From: Streptomyces cylindrosporus | GTDB lineage: Bacteria > Actinomycetota > Actinomycetes > Streptomycetales > Streptomycetaceae | DNA: 64,000 bases | Reading direction: 5' to 3' | Assembly (NCBI RefSeq): GCF_022698165.1 | Contig: NZ_JALDAY010000008.1 | Location: forward strand, 248,001 to 312,000 | Part shown: positions 1-9,220 of the stretch, piece after piece | How positions within the stretch are numbered: the first letter of the stretch is position 1 | Layout: every line of letters starts with the position of its first letter | Notes under the pieces: generated by a model | Database searches by the model: none | The model's input: only the letters and a program-made list of their open reading frames with translations | Told to the model about the DNA's origin: nothing | Position numbers and translations under genes: made by a program

Positions 1-592
1 CGCCGGCACCAAGGAGTGGGCGGACAAGTTCACCGCGGCGGGCGTCCCGATCGTCGGCGACGACATCAAGTCCCAGGTCGGCGCCACCATCACGCACCGC
101 GTCATGGCGAAGCTGTTCGAGGACCGAGGCGTCATCCTGGACCGCACGATGCAGCTGAACGTCGGCGGCAACATGGACTTCAAGAACATGCTCGAGCGTG
201 ACCGCCTGGAGTCCAAGAAGATCTCCAAGACGCAGGCCGTCACCTCCCAGATCCCCGACCGGGACCTCGGCGAGAAGAACGTCCACATCGGCCCGTCCGA
301 CTACGTCGCCTGGCTCGACGACCGCAAGTGGGCGTACGTGCGCCTCGAGGGCCGCGCCTTCGGTGACGTCCCGCTGAACCTGGAGTACAAGCTCGAGGTC
401 TGGGACTCCCCGAACTCCGCGGGTGTCATCATCGACGCCCTGCGCGCCGCGAAGATCGCCAAGGACCGCGGCATCGGCGGCCCGATCCTCTCCGCGTCGA
501 GCTACTTCATGAAGTCCCCGCCGGTCCAGTACTTCGACGACGAGGCCCGCGAGAACGTCGAGAAGTTCATCAAGGGAGAGGTCGAGCGCTAG
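1..592 (+). CDS. ino1: Inositol-3-phosphate synthase, C-terminal part (cut by window edge)
   Basis: The open frame enters from the left edge (first full codon at base 2) and stops with TAG at 590-592. About 196 residues are visible. They match the C-terminal part of myo-inositol-1-phosphate synthase, which converts glucose-6-phosphate to inositol-3-phosphate using NAD. The visible signature includes the stretch around GNMDFKNML and SAGVIIDALR, typical of the short actinobacterial form. Inositol phosphate feeds phosphatidylinositol and mycothiol synthesis in the cytoplasm. A strong hairpin lies 56 bases after the stop, so the gene ends its transcription unit here. The N-terminal NAD-binding half is outside the window. 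Confidence 0.93.
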   Translation, partial: AGTKEWADKFTAAGVPIVGDDIKSQVGATITHRVMAKLFEDRGVILDRTMQLNVGGNMDFKNMLERDRLESKKISKTQAVTSQIPDRDLGEKNVHIGPSDYVAWLDDRKWAYVRLEGRAFGDVPLNLEYKLEVWDSPNSAGVIIDALRAAKIAKDRGIGGPILSASSYFMKSPPVQYFDDEARENVEKFIKGEVER

Positions 593-647
593 CGAGACCC
601 ATCGCTGCACGCTCGAGCTCGCTACAACGCTCCTGCCAGGGCTGTGA

Positions 648-676
648 GGGTCCCCGGGTCCACGACCCGGGGACCC
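648..676. terminator. Hairpin terminator after ino1
   Basis: Perfect 13-bp stem (648-660 with 664-676) and a 3-base loop, just past the ino1 stop. No strong T tract follows, as is usual in streptomycetes. It covers an alternative GTG start at 644 for the next gene, which favours the ATG at 701. Confidence 0.75.
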
Positions 677-700
677 TCTCCGTATGTGAGGCTGTGCCCC

Positions 701-1963
701 ATGGCCGTCGTCCGTGACCTGCGCGTCCTGCTCCGCTTCCGGAACTTCCGACGCCTGCTCGCCGTACGGCTGCTCTCCCAGGGCGCGGACGGTGTCTACC
801 AGGTCGCGCTCGCCGCCTACGTCGTCTTCTCGCCCGAGAAGCAGACCTCGGCCGCCGCGATCGCCTCCGCGATGGCGGTCCTGCTGCTCCCGTACTCCCT
901 CGTGGGCCCCTTCGCCGGTGTCCTCCTGGACCGCTGGCGCCGCCGCCAGGTCTTCCTCTACGGCAACCTGCTACGTGCCCTGCTGGCCTGCGCCACGGCC
1001 GTGCTGATCCTGGCCCAGGTCCCGGACTGGCTGTTCTACGTCTCCGCGCTGTGCGTCACCGCCGTCAACCGCTTCGTCCTCGCCGGCCTGTCCGCCGCCC
1101 TCCCGCGCGTGGTCGACGCCGAGCGACTCGTGATGGCCAACTCCCTTTCCCCGACCGCCGGTACGCTCGCCGCGACCGCGGGCGGCGGACTTGCCTTCGT
1201 GGTACGGCTGGTGGTGGCGGACTCCGACGCCGCCGTGGTGCTGCTGGGCGCGTTCCTGTACCTGTGCGGGGCACTCGCCTCCTTGCGCTTCTCGCCCGAA
1301 CAGCTGGGCCCCGACCGCGCGTTGGTCCGGCCGAGCCTGACGGTCGCGCTCTCCGGCACCGCCCGCGACCTGACCGCGGCGGTACGCCATCTCGCGACAC
1401 CGGCGCGCCGGGAGGCCGCCTGGGCGCTCCTCACGATGACCCTGATGCGGTTCTGCTACGGCGCCCTGCTGGTCATGCTGCTGATGCTGTGCCGGTACTC
1501 CTTCTCCTCGGACACGGACGAGGGACTACGGCTGCTGGGGCTGGCCTTGGGCACGTCCGCGGCCGGCTTCTTCGCGGCGGCCGTGGTGACGCCCTGGGCG
1601 GCGGGCCGGCTCGGGCCGGGCCGCTGGATCGTCGTGTGCGCGGCGTCGGCCGCGATCCTGGAGCCCGCTCTGGGCCTCCCGTTCGCCGTCGGCCCGATGC
1701 TCGCCGCGACCTTCGTCCTCGGCCTGACCACCCAGGGCGCGAAGATCGCGACGGACACGCTCGTGCAGTCCTCGGTCGACGACGGCTTCCGCGGCCGGAT
1801 CTTCTCCGTCTACGACGTCCTGTTCAACATCGCCTTCGTCGGCGCCGCCGCGGTGGCCGCCCTGATGCTTCCCCCGGGCGGCCGCTCGGTGGTGCTGGTG
1901 GTGACGGTCGCCGTTGTCTACGGGGCGGTTGCTGGGGCTATGGCCCGCTTTGAACACCGGTAA
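701..1963 (+). CDS. Major facilitator superfamily transporter
   Basis: A 420-residue, very hydrophobic protein with about 11-12 predicted membrane spans. The segment LLDRWRRRQVF (about residue 80) matches the loop 2-3 motif of MFS carriers, and a repeat-like second half begins after a polar linker near residue 215. Start chosen at ATG 701 because the in-frame GTG at 644 lies inside the ino1 terminator hairpin. It resembles the drug or multidrug efflux branch of the MFS. The substrate cannot be told from sequence. A transporter in this position beside ino1 is, from memory, common in Streptomyces. Confidence 0.85.
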   Translation: MAVVRDLRVLLRFRNFRRLLAVRLLSQGADGVYQVALAAYVVFSPEKQTSAAAIASAMAVLLLPYSLVGPFAGVLLDRWRRRQVFLYGNLLRALLACATAVLILAQVPDWLFYVSALCVTAVNRFVLAGLSAALPRVVDAERLVMANSLSPTAGTLAATAGGGLAFVVRLVVADSDAAVVLLGAFLYLCGALASLRFSPEQLGPDRALVRPSLTVALSGTARDLTAAVRHLATPARREAAWALLTMTLMRFCYGALLVMLLMLCRYSFSSDTDEGLRLLGLALGTSAAGFFAAAVVTPWAAGRLGPGRWIVVCAASAAILEPALGLPFAVGPMLAATFVLGLTTQGAKIATDTLVQSSVDDGFRGRIFSVYDVLFNIAFVGAAAVAALMLPPGGRSVVLVVTVAVVYGAVAGAMARFEHR

Positions 1964-2088
1964 GTGTCACATCAAAGCCACAGAGTCCCTCTGGAGCACA
2001 TCAGTGTCAGTGGGGGCCGGTAACTTACCTGCGTCTTACGCGCCTCTTATGTGCGCAGCTCATCTACTTGTTCTAGGGGGACCCCCAA

Positions 2089-2604
2089 GTGACCACACCG
2101 CCGCCCCAGGGCCAGAACCCGTTCGCTCAGGGCCAGCAGCCGTACGCCCAGCCGCAGCCCCAGGCCCCGTACCCTCCGCAGGGCGGCTACCCGCAGCAGC
2201 CGGGCCAGCCCGGGTTCCCCCAGGGCGGAGCGCCTTACGCCCCGGTTCCGCAGCAGCCCCGCCGCCGCTTCAGCTTCAAGGCGATACGGATCGCCGTCGT
2301 CCTCGTGATCGCCCTTGTCGCGGCCATCGGCGGCTACATAGCCAGCCGGGACGACGCCAACACGGCAAAGGTCGGCGACTGCATGCACCGCGGCAGCACC
2401 TCCGACACCAACCCGGACCTCGAGGTCGTCAAGTGCAGCGACTCGAAGGCCCAGTACGTGGTGCTGGCCAAGATCAAGGGCTCGTACACCACCGAGATCA
2501 CCGCTTCCTCGAAGTGCGAGGAGGCGGCCAAGGACTTCCAGTACACGTACACCGAGTCCGGTGACGGCAGCGACTTCCTGCTCTGCCTGAAGGACTACAA
2601 GTAA
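2089..2604 (+). CDS. LppU/SCO3897-like membrane-anchored protein
   Basis: 171 residues starting at GTG 2089 with a good ribosome site (AGGGGGA, 2074-2080). Residues 1-57 are rich in Pro, Gln and Gly and probably disordered in the cytoplasm. They are followed by an Arg-rich stop and one membrane helix (about residues 64-82), and then an outside domain of about 85 residues. That domain has four cysteines (in GDCMH, VKCSD, SKCEE and LLCLK) that could form two disulfides. The layout fits the LppU/SCO3897 family, whose function is unknown. The gene faces pcnA, and the 92-bp gap between them holds two parS sites. Confidence 0.75.
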   Translation: MTTPPPQGQNPFAQGQQPYAQPQPQAPYPPQGGYPQQPGQPGFPQGGAPYAPVPQQPRRRFSFKAIRIAVVLVIALVAAIGGYIASRDDANTAKVGDCMHRGSTSDTNPDLEVVKCSDSKAQYVVLAKIKGSYTTEITASSKCEEAAKDFQYTYTESGDGSDFLLCLKDYK

Positions 2605-2622
2605 GTAAAAGGAAACGCGATG

Positions 2623-2656
2623 GGGGGGCGTTGTTTCACGTGAAACAACGCCCCCC
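2623..2656. promoter_or_regulatory. parS site 1 inside a 34-bp perfect palindrome
   Basis: The ParB site GTTTCACGTGAAAC lies at 2633-2646 and is extended by 10 further paired bases on each side (GGGGGGCGTT with AACGCCCCCC). It sits between the convergent ends of the LppU-like gene and pcnA, so the same palindrome can act as a two-way transcription terminator as well as a ParB loading site. Confidence 0.93.
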
Positions 2657-2658
2657 GT

Positions 2659-2682
2659 GCCATGTTTCACGTGAAACATGGC
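2659..2682. promoter_or_regulatory. parS site 2 in a 24-bp palindrome
   Basis: A second perfect GTTTCACGTGAAAC at 2664-2677, flanked by GCCAT and ATGGC arms. It is spaced 31 bp centre to centre from parS site 1, about three helical turns, so two ParB dimers would sit on the same face of the DNA. Confidence 0.93.
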
Positions 2683-2696
2683 CTCGCTACATGGCC

Positions 2697-4139
2697 TCAG
2701 CCCTGCTCGGCCCACCACTCCTTGAGGGCCGCCACAGCCGCGTCGTACTCCATCGGCCCGTTCTCCAGCCGGAGTTCCAGCATGTGCTTGTAGGCGTTGC
2801 CGATGACCGGGCCGGGACCGACACCCAGGATCTCCATGATCTGGTTGCCGTCGAGGTCCGGACGGATCGAGTCCAGCTCCTCCTGCTCCTGGAGCTGGCC
2901 GATGCGCTCCTCCAGGCCGTCGTACGCCCGTGAGAGCGCCGCCGCCCTGCGCTTGTTGCGGGTCGTGCAGTCCGAGCGGGTCAGCTTGTGGAGGCGGTCG
3001 AGGAGCGGGCCCGCGTCACGGACGTAACGACGGACCGCCGAGTCCGTCCATTCACCGGTGCCGTATCCGTGGAAGCGCAGGTGAAGTTCGACGAGTCGTG
3101 AGACGTCCTTCACCAGTTCGTTGGAGTACTTCAGCGCCGTCATGCGCTTCTTCGTCATCTTCGCGCCGACCACCTCGTGGTGGTGGAAGGAGACCCTGCC
3201 GTCCTTCTCGAACCGGCGGGTGCGCGGCTTGCCGATGTCGTGCAGCAGCGCGGCCAGCCGGAGGGTCAGGTCGGGACCGTTCTCCTCCAGGGCCATCGCC
3301 TGCTCCAGGACGATGAGCGTGTGCTCGTAGACGTCCTTGTGACGGTGGTGCTCGTCGCTCTCCAGCCGCAGGGCCGGCAGCTCGGGCAGCACATGATCGG
3401 CGAGGCCGGTGTCGACGAGGAGCGTCAGACCCTTGCGGGGGTGCGCGGCGAGGATCAGCTTGTTGAGCTCGTCCCGGACCCGCTCGGCGGAGACGATGTC
3501 GATGCGCCCGGACATCTCCTTCATGGCCGTCACGACCTCGGGAGCCACCTCGAAGTCCAGCTGTGCCGCGAAACGGGCGGCACGCATCATCCGCAGGGGG
3601 TCGTCGGAGAAGGACGCCTCGGGGGTGCCGGGGGTGCGCAGCATGCGTGCCGCGAGGTCGGCGCGGCCGTTGTGGGGGTCGATGAACGTCTTCTCCGGCA
3701 GCGCGAGCGCCATCGCGTTCACGGTGAAGTCGCGCCGGACGAGGTCTTCCTCGATGGAATCGCCGTACGAGACCTCGGGCTTGCGTGAAGTCCGGTCGTA
3801 GGCCTCGGACCGGTAAGTCGTGACCTCGATCTGGTAGCCGTCCTTCTGCGCACCGACGGTGCCGAAGGCGATGCCGACCTCCCACACGGCGTCCGCCCAC
3901 GGCCGGACGATCTTGAGGATGTCCTCGGGGCGGGCGTCGGTCGTGAAATCCAGGTCGTTGCCGAGCCGCCCGAGCAGCGCGTCCCGGACCGAGCCGCCGA
4001 CCAGGGCGAGTGAGAACCCGGCCTGCTGGAAACGGCGGGCGAGGTCGTCGGCGACAGGCGCCACCCGGATCGCGTCGCTCGACGCGGCGGGCTGCACCCG
4101 GCTCAGGGCACTGGAAGTGTCTTCGTTGGCGTTCGGCAC
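2697..4139 (-). CDS. pcnA: CCA tRNA nucleotidyltransferase
   Basis: About 480 residues. It adds or repairs the 3' CCA end of tRNAs in the cytoplasm. The nucleotidyltransferase head has the signature LVGGSVRD and the metal pair in DLDF. RRDFTVNA and the motif around DDPLRMMRAARFAAQL follow, and then an HD domain with LLHDIGKPR. This is the actinobacterial CCA enzyme with a C-terminal HD region. Two GTG starts are possible (4139 and 4196). 4139 gives the N-terminus MPNANED that I recall for streptomycete orthologues, but neither has a convincing ribosome site. The divergent DUF6049 gene starts 218 bases away, and in mycobacteria a mutT gene lies between these two. Confidence 0.93.
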   Translation of the reverse strand: MPNANEDTSSALSRVQPAASSDAIRVAPVADDLARRFQQAGFSLALVGGSVRDALLGRLGNDLDFTTDARPEDILKIVRPWADAVWEVGIAFGTVGAQKDGYQIEVTTYRSEAYDRTSRKPEVSYGDSIEEDLVRRDFTVNAMALALPEKTFIDPHNGRADLAARMLRTPGTPEASFSDDPLRMMRAARFAAQLDFEVAPEVVTAMKEMSGRIDIVSAERVRDELNKLILAAHPRKGLTLLVDTGLADHVLPELPALRLESDEHHRHKDVYEHTLIVLEQAMALEENGPDLTLRLAALLHDIGKPRTRRFEKDGRVSFHHHEVVGAKMTKKRMTALKYSNELVKDVSRLVELHLRFHGYGTGEWTDSAVRRYVRDAGPLLDRLHKLTRSDCTTRNKRRAAALSRAYDGLEERIGQLQEQEELDSIRPDLDGNQIMEILGVGPGPVIGNAYKHMLELRLENGPMEYDAAVAALKEWWAEQG

Positions 4140-4357
4140 AACAGAAGAGGGTACGTGGCCCTGGCGACCGCGAGCGCCTCCATTAAACGTCCACACTCCA
4201 CCGAGGGCGCGTCTTTACACCGATACATAAGGGACGCCCCGGCCTTGCTGCCCGATCTTGTGGAGCAGACCGCGGCACTTCACCTCAGCGCGCATCGTTA
4301 CCATGCGTGGACGCACATTGCGACGACCACTGACGACGACGAGGGACGGGCGAGCGC

Positions 4358-6748
4358 GTGGCCGAAGCGGCAGACCACCAAGGGACGAGTCCCTCACCTG
4401 CCCGCCGCTGGCTGCGGCGCTCCGGAGCACTGCTCGCCGGAGCGCCTCTGCTGGCAGGCCTGCTGCAGCTGCCCGCCGCCGCGCCCGCGGGCGCCACCGG
4501 CCAGGCCTCGCTGCAGGACGCCTCCGGCGCCGGCTCGGTGTCCGTCGCCCTCGACTCCCTCAGCCCCAGCGCCCCCACCGACGGAGACACGCTGACCGTC
4601 TCCGGCACGGTGACCAACAACGGCAAGCAGGCCGTCACCGGCGCCCACGTGGACCTCCGCGTCGGCCCCCAGCTCAGCACCCGCTCGGGCATCGAGACCG
4701 CCGCCAAGGACAGCGACAGCGTCCAGGGCACGACCGGCCCTGTGATCGGCGGCAAGTACGTCGAGAAGTTCACCAAACTCACCCCGGGCGTCGCCGAGCA
4801 CTTCAGCATCTCCGTACCGGTCGACAAACTGGACCTGGGCGACGACGGGGTCTACCAGTTCGCCGTCTCCCTGTCCGGCGAGACCTCCGCGCAGCCGTGG
4901 GACCAGGTCCTCGGCATCCAGCGGACCTTCCTGCCGTGGCAGCCCGAAGGGGCGGACACGAAGACGAAGACGACGTTCCTGTGGCCGCTCGTCTCCACGG
5001 TCCACATGACGGCGGAGACGGGGTCGAACGAGCAGCAGACGCCGGTCTTCCTCAACGACGACCTCGCGAAGGAGATCAGTGCCGGCGGCCGCCTGGACGA
5101 GATGCTCTCGCTCGGCAAGGACCTCGACGTCACCTGGGTGATCGACCCGGACCTGCTGGCCTCCGTCGACGCGATGACCGGCAGCTACAAGATCCGCAAC
5201 GCGGACGGCACCACCACGACCGGCACGCACCAGGCGATCGCCAAGCAGTGGCTGGCCGACCTGCAGACGGCGGTGGCGGGCAACGAGGTCGTCGCCCTGC
5301 CCTTCGCCGACCCGGACCTGGCCTCCCTGGCCCACAACGGCACCAGCGTCACCGGCTCCCTCAGCCACCTCAAGGAGGCCACCGACGTAGCCGCCACCAC
5401 GGTGGAGACGGTGCTGCACGTGACGCCGAGCACCGACTTCGCCTGGCCCGTGGACGGCGCCGTCGACCCGTCGATCGTCAAGGTCGCCACCTCGGCCGGA
5501 GCCGACAACGTGATCGCCCGCAGCGACAGCCTCCAGGAGACCGGCAACCTGCCCTACACGCCCTCCGCGGCCCGCCCGATCGGCGGCGGCACGACCGCGG
5601 TGGTCGCGGACGCCCGGCTGTCGACGGCCTTCCAGGGCGACCTGACGAAGGCGAACGCCACGACGCTCGCCGTACAGCAGTTCCTCGCCCAGAGCCTCGC
5701 GCTGAACGCCCAGACCGACCAGCAGCGCAGCATCGTCGTCGCCCCACAGCGCATGCCCACGGCCCGCCAGGCCCAGGCGATGGCCGAGGCGCTGACGGCC
5801 CTGCAGGGCGGGAACTGGAACCAGACCCAGAAGCTCAGTGCCGCCGCCAAGGCCAAGCCGGACTCCGGCGCCACCACGAAGGTGCCGTCCTCGTCGGCAT
5901 ACCCCTCCTCGCTGCGCAAGCAGGAGCTGCCGCGCTCCGCGTTCGAGCAGATCGCGGCCACGCAGGACAGCCTCGACAACTTCCGGGTGATCCTCACCGA
6001 CGAGTCGCGGGTGGTGACGCCCTTCGGACGGGCCACGAACCGCGAGATGTCCACGTCCTGGCGCGGCCGCCCCGGCTCCGCGCAGAGCTTCCGCGACGAC
6101 GTCCAGACCTACCTCACCGGCCTGACCAGCCAGGTCAAGCTGATCGACAAGTCCGACACCAAGCTCTCCGGACGCAGCGCCACGATCCCCGTGACCGTCC
6201 AGAACAACCTGGTACAGGGCGTGGAGCACCTCACCCTGCGGCTCACCTCCAAGAGCCCCAACCGCCTCCAGATCGGCGGCCACGACTACGACGAGCAGCC
6301 CGTCGAGGTCTCCGGCGGCCACAGCCAGACGGTGAAGTTCACCACCTCGGCCAAGGCCAACGGCCAGGCGACGGTGGTCGCCCAGCTGTACACGCAGGAC
6401 GGCCAGAAGTACGGCGCCGAGGTCGACTTCGACGTCAAGGTCACCGAGTTCACCGCCACGGTGATGCTGGTCATCGGCGGCGGCTTCCTGCTGCTCGTCC
6501 TCGCCGGTTTCCGGATGTACACCCAGCGCAAGCGGGCCGCCGCCCGTGAGGCCGAGGAGAACGGTCCCGAGGAGACGGACGAGGGGGCCGACGCGCCGGA
6601 GAACCCCCAGGGCCCCACGGATCGTCTTGATGAGGAGTCGGGCACGAAGGCGCGGGCAGGCGACCCGCAGCAGCCGAGTGACCCTGCACCGGACACCGCA
6701 GCGGAAAGCGCCGACCCGTCCGGCACGGGTGAGAGAGTGGACCGTTGA
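4358..6748 (+). CDS. DUF6049 family envelope protein
   Basis: 796 residues from GTG 4358, with GAGGGA at 4341-4346 as ribosome site. The N-terminus has Arg residues followed by a hydrophobic stretch (about residues 22-44), a signal peptide or anchor. The bulk, about residues 50-690, is outside the membrane and begins with an Ig-like beta region. One membrane helix follows (about residues 703-723) and then an acidic, Pro/Glu-rich cytoplasmic tail of about 70 residues. It is the counterpart of mycobacterial Rv3909, always next to murJ. The catalytic function is unknown, but the steady pairing with the lipid II flippase points to a role in wall synthesis at the membrane. Confidence 0.85.
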   Translation: MAEAADHQGTSPSPARRWLRRSGALLAGAPLLAGLLQLPAAAPAGATGQASLQDASGAGSVSVALDSLSPSAPTDGDTLTVSGTVTNNGKQAVTGAHVDLRVGPQLSTRSGIETAAKDSDSVQGTTGPVIGGKYVEKFTKLTPGVAEHFSISVPVDKLDLGDDGVYQFAVSLSGETSAQPWDQVLGIQRTFLPWQPEGADTKTKTTFLWPLVSTVHMTAETGSNEQQTPVFLNDDLAKEISAGGRLDEMLSLGKDLDVTWVIDPDLLASVDAMTGSYKIRNADGTTTTGTHQAIAKQWLADLQTAVAGNEVVALPFADPDLASLAHNGTSVTGSLSHLKEATDVAATTVETVLHVTPSTDFAWPVDGAVDPSIVKVATSAGADNVIARSDSLQETGNLPYTPSAARPIGGGTTAVVADARLSTAFQGDLTKANATTLAVQQFLAQSLALNAQTDQQRSIVVAPQRMPTARQAQAMAEALTALQGGNWNQTQKLSAAAKAKPDSGATTKVPSSSAYPSSLRKQELPRSAFEQIAATQDSLDNFRVILTDESRVVTPFGRATNREMSTSWRGRPGSAQSFRDDVQTYLTGLTSQVKLIDKSDTKLSGRSATIPVTVQNNLVQGVEHLTLRLTSKSPNRLQIGGHDYDEQPVEVSGGHSQTVKFTTSAKANGQATVVAQLYTQDGQKYGAEVDFDVKVTEFTATVMLVIGGGFLLLVLAGFRMYTQRKRAAAREAEENGPEETDEGADAPENPQGPTDRLDEESGTKARAGDPQQPSDPAPDTAAESADPSGTGERVDR

Positions 6749-6793
6749 GCGATGTCGTGGCCGGTGGGCCCGGGACGATGAGGTGGGGTAACC

Positions 6794-9082
6794 ATGAACG
6801 CGCCGTACGACGGTGACCGCGGCCAGGCCGCAGGTCCCTCGGGTCACCCCGAGGGCCCGCCGCCCGAGCCCGGTCAGGTGCCGCCGCAGCCGCCCGCCGA
6901 CATGTACCTCCAGGACGCCTACGCCCAGGACCCGTACCGCGCGCAGGACCTCTCCGCCCAGGACCCGGTCGCCGAGGCGCTCTACGACCGCGCCGCGCAC
7001 CCGCCGCCGCCCCCGGGCACGTACCAGCCGCAGCAGCCCCTGTACGGCCGGCCCCAGCAGTCCCCGTACGCCCCCGACCCGAACATGTGGGCCCGGCCCC
7101 CGGCGCCGGAGCCGGAGGGGCCGACCCAGTACCTGCCCTACGGCGACAACCCCCGTACGACCCAGTTCGTGGGCGTCGACGACCTGGTGACCCAGGCCGG
7201 CGAGGAGCGCCACGAGCCCGACGCCTTCGCCCACCTCTTCCGGGACCAGCAGCAGGGCAGTGGCCGCCCGACGGATCCCCCGTCGGTGCCCGGCCCCGCC
7301 GCCGCGCCCGGCGAGCCGGCCCCGGCGTCGCAGTACGCGCAGCCGACGGCTCCCGTGCCTGCCGACCAGACCATGAACCTCGGCGCCGTGCCCGCGGCCG
7401 ACCAGACGCTGAACCTGGGCGCCGCGGCACCGGCCCCCGCCGCGCAGAAGGGCGGGAAGGCCTCGGGCCTGCTCAAGTCGAGCGCCGTGATGGCGGCGGG
7501 CACGATGGTCTCCCGCCTCACCGGCTTCGTCCGCTCGGCGCTCATCGTCTCCGCCCTGGGCACGGCACTGCTCGGTGACACCTTCCAGGTCGCCTACCAG
7601 CTGCCGACCATGATCTACATCCTCACCGTGGGCGGCGGCCTCAACTCCGTCTTCGTGCCGCAGCTCGTGCGGGCCATGAAGGAGGACGACGACGGTGGCG
7701 AGGCCTTCGCCAACCGGCTGCTGACCCTGGTGATGGTGGCGCTGGCGGCGCTCACCGCGGTGGCGGTGTTCGCCGCGCCGCTGCTGGTGCGGGTGCTCTC
7801 CAGCTCCGTCGCCGGCGATCCCGCCGCCGACGACGTCGCCATCACCTTCACCCGCTACTTCCTGCCCTCGATCTTCTTCATGGGCATCCACGTGGTGATG
7901 GGCCAGGTCCTCAACGCCCGCGGCAAGTTCGGCGCGATGATGTGGACCCCGGTCCTCAACAACATCGTCATCATCGTGACGTTGGGGATGTTCCTCTGGG
8001 TGTACGGCACCTCGGCCGGCTCCGGCATCACGGTCACGAACATCCCGCCGGAGGGCCAGCGGCTGCTCGGCATCGGCGTCCTTCTCGGGCTCGTCGTCCA
8101 GGCCCTGGCCATGATCCCGTACCTGCGCGAGACCGGGTTCCGGCTGCGGCCGCGCTTCGACTGGAAGGGCCACGGCCTCGGCAAGGCGGCGATGCTCGCC
8201 AAGTGGACGGTGCTGTTCGTCCTCGCCAACCAGGCCGGCGCACTCGTCGTCACACAGCTGGCCACGGCGGCCGTGAAGGACACGAACATCGCGGGCACGG
8301 GCTTCAGCGCCTACGCCAACGCCCAGCTGATCTGGGGCCTGCCGCAGGCCATCATCACCGTCTCCCTGATGGCCGCCCTGCTGCCGCGCATCTCGCGCTC
8401 TGCGGCCGAGGACGACGCCGGTGCCGTCCGCGACGACATCTCGCAGGGACTGCGCACCACGGCCGTCGCCATCGTGCCGATCGCCTTCGGCTTCCTCGCC
8501 CTCGGCATCCCCATGTGCACGCTCATCTTCGGCACCTCGGGCACCGGCGCCGCCACCAACATGGGTTACATGCTGATGGCGTTCGGCCTCGGCCTGATCC
8601 CGTACTCCGTGCAGTACGTCGTCCTGCGAGCGTTCTACGCCTACGAGGACACCCGGACGCCCTTCTACAACACGGTGATCGTGGCGGCGGTCAACGCGGT
8701 CGCCTCGGCGCTGTGTTACTTCCTGCTGCCGGCCCGCTGGGCCGTGGCCGGCATGGCCGCCGCGTACGGACTCGCCTACGCGATCGGTGTCGGCGTCGCC
8801 TGGAACCGGCTGCGCAAGCGGCTGGGCGGCGACCTGGACGGCGCCAGGGTCCTGCGGACGTACGCCAGGCTCTGCATCGCCTCGGTGCCGGCCGCCGCGC
8901 TCAGCGGCGCCGCCTGCTACGCGGTCGGCCACACGCTCGGCCAGGGCGTCGTCGGTTCGTTCGCGGCCCTCCTGGTCGGCGGGGCGATTCTCCTCGGGAT
9001 CTTCTTCGTCGCCGCACGCAAGATGCGCATCGAGGAGCTGAACTCGCTGGTCGGCATGGTCCGCGGGCGTCTGGGGCGCTGA
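6794..9082 (+). CDS. murJ: Lipid II flippase MurJ (MviN) with long disordered N-tail
   Basis: 762 residues from ATG 6794, ribosome site GAGGTGGGG just upstream. From about residue 235 the protein is a MurJ-type MOP-superfamily flippase with 14 predicted membrane helices. It begins with the conserved stretch AAGTMVSRLTGFVRS, and it moves lipid-linked peptidoglycan precursor across the membrane. The first 230 residues are a Pro/Gln/Ala-rich cytoplasmic tail with two near-identical blocks, ADQTMNLGA and ADQTLNLGA (about residues 189-210). In Mycobacterium the flippase carries a C-terminal pseudokinase domain, which is a separate gene just downstream here. Gap to the DUF6049 gene: 45 bases; likely one operon. 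Confidence 0.93.
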   Translation: MNAPYDGDRGQAAGPSGHPEGPPPEPGQVPPQPPADMYLQDAYAQDPYRAQDLSAQDPVAEALYDRAAHPPPPPGTYQPQQPLYGRPQQSPYAPDPNMWARPPAPEPEGPTQYLPYGDNPRTTQFVGVDDLVTQAGEERHEPDAFAHLFRDQQQGSGRPTDPPSVPGPAAAPGEPAPASQYAQPTAPVPADQTMNLGAVPAADQTLNLGAAAPAPAAQKGGKASGLLKSSAVMAAGTMVSRLTGFVRSALIVSALGTALLGDTFQVAYQLPTMIYILTVGGGLNSVFVPQLVRAMKEDDDGGEAFANRLLTLVMVALAALTAVAVFAAPLLVRVLSSSVAGDPAADDVAITFTRYFLPSIFFMGIHVVMGQVLNARGKFGAMMWTPVLNNIVIIVTLGMFLWVYGTSAGSGITVTNIPPEGQRLLGIGVLLGLVVQALAMIPYLRETGFRLRPRFDWKGHGLGKAAMLAKWTVLFVLANQAGALVVTQLATAAVKDTNIAGTGFSAYANAQLIWGLPQAIITVSLMAALLPRISRSAAEDDAGAVRDDISQGLRTTAVAIVPIAFGFLALGIPMCTLIFGTSGTGAATNMGYMLMAFGLGLIPYSVQYVVLRAFYAYEDTRTPFYNTVIVAAVNAVASALCYFLLPARWAVAGMAAAYGLAYAIGVGVAWNRLRKRLGGDLDGARVLRTYARLCIASVPAAALSGAACYAVGHTLGQGVVGSFAALLVGGAILLGIFFVAARKMRIEELNSLVGMVRGRLGR

Positions 9083-9220
9083 CGCGGGGGTACGCGCACA
9101 ACCATCGTCCGCCACCGTGTGTCGTGCATAGCGGCGGACTGTGGGCACAATTGGTTTCGGCGTCGGACGGCGCGCACGGAAGTCGGTCGGCGCGCAAGGA
9201 ATGGGGAGGCAGGAACGACG

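Noticed and set aside
4394..9148. A 1584-codon open frame on the minus strand
   Set aside because: It runs opposite to the DUF6049 and murJ genes, has the Arg/Gly/Asp/His composition of GC-rich antisense frames and no domain. It is a shadow.
9119..9220. Earlier start for the pseudokinase at 9119
   Set aside because: No ribosome site there, and GTG 9221 has one at the right distance.
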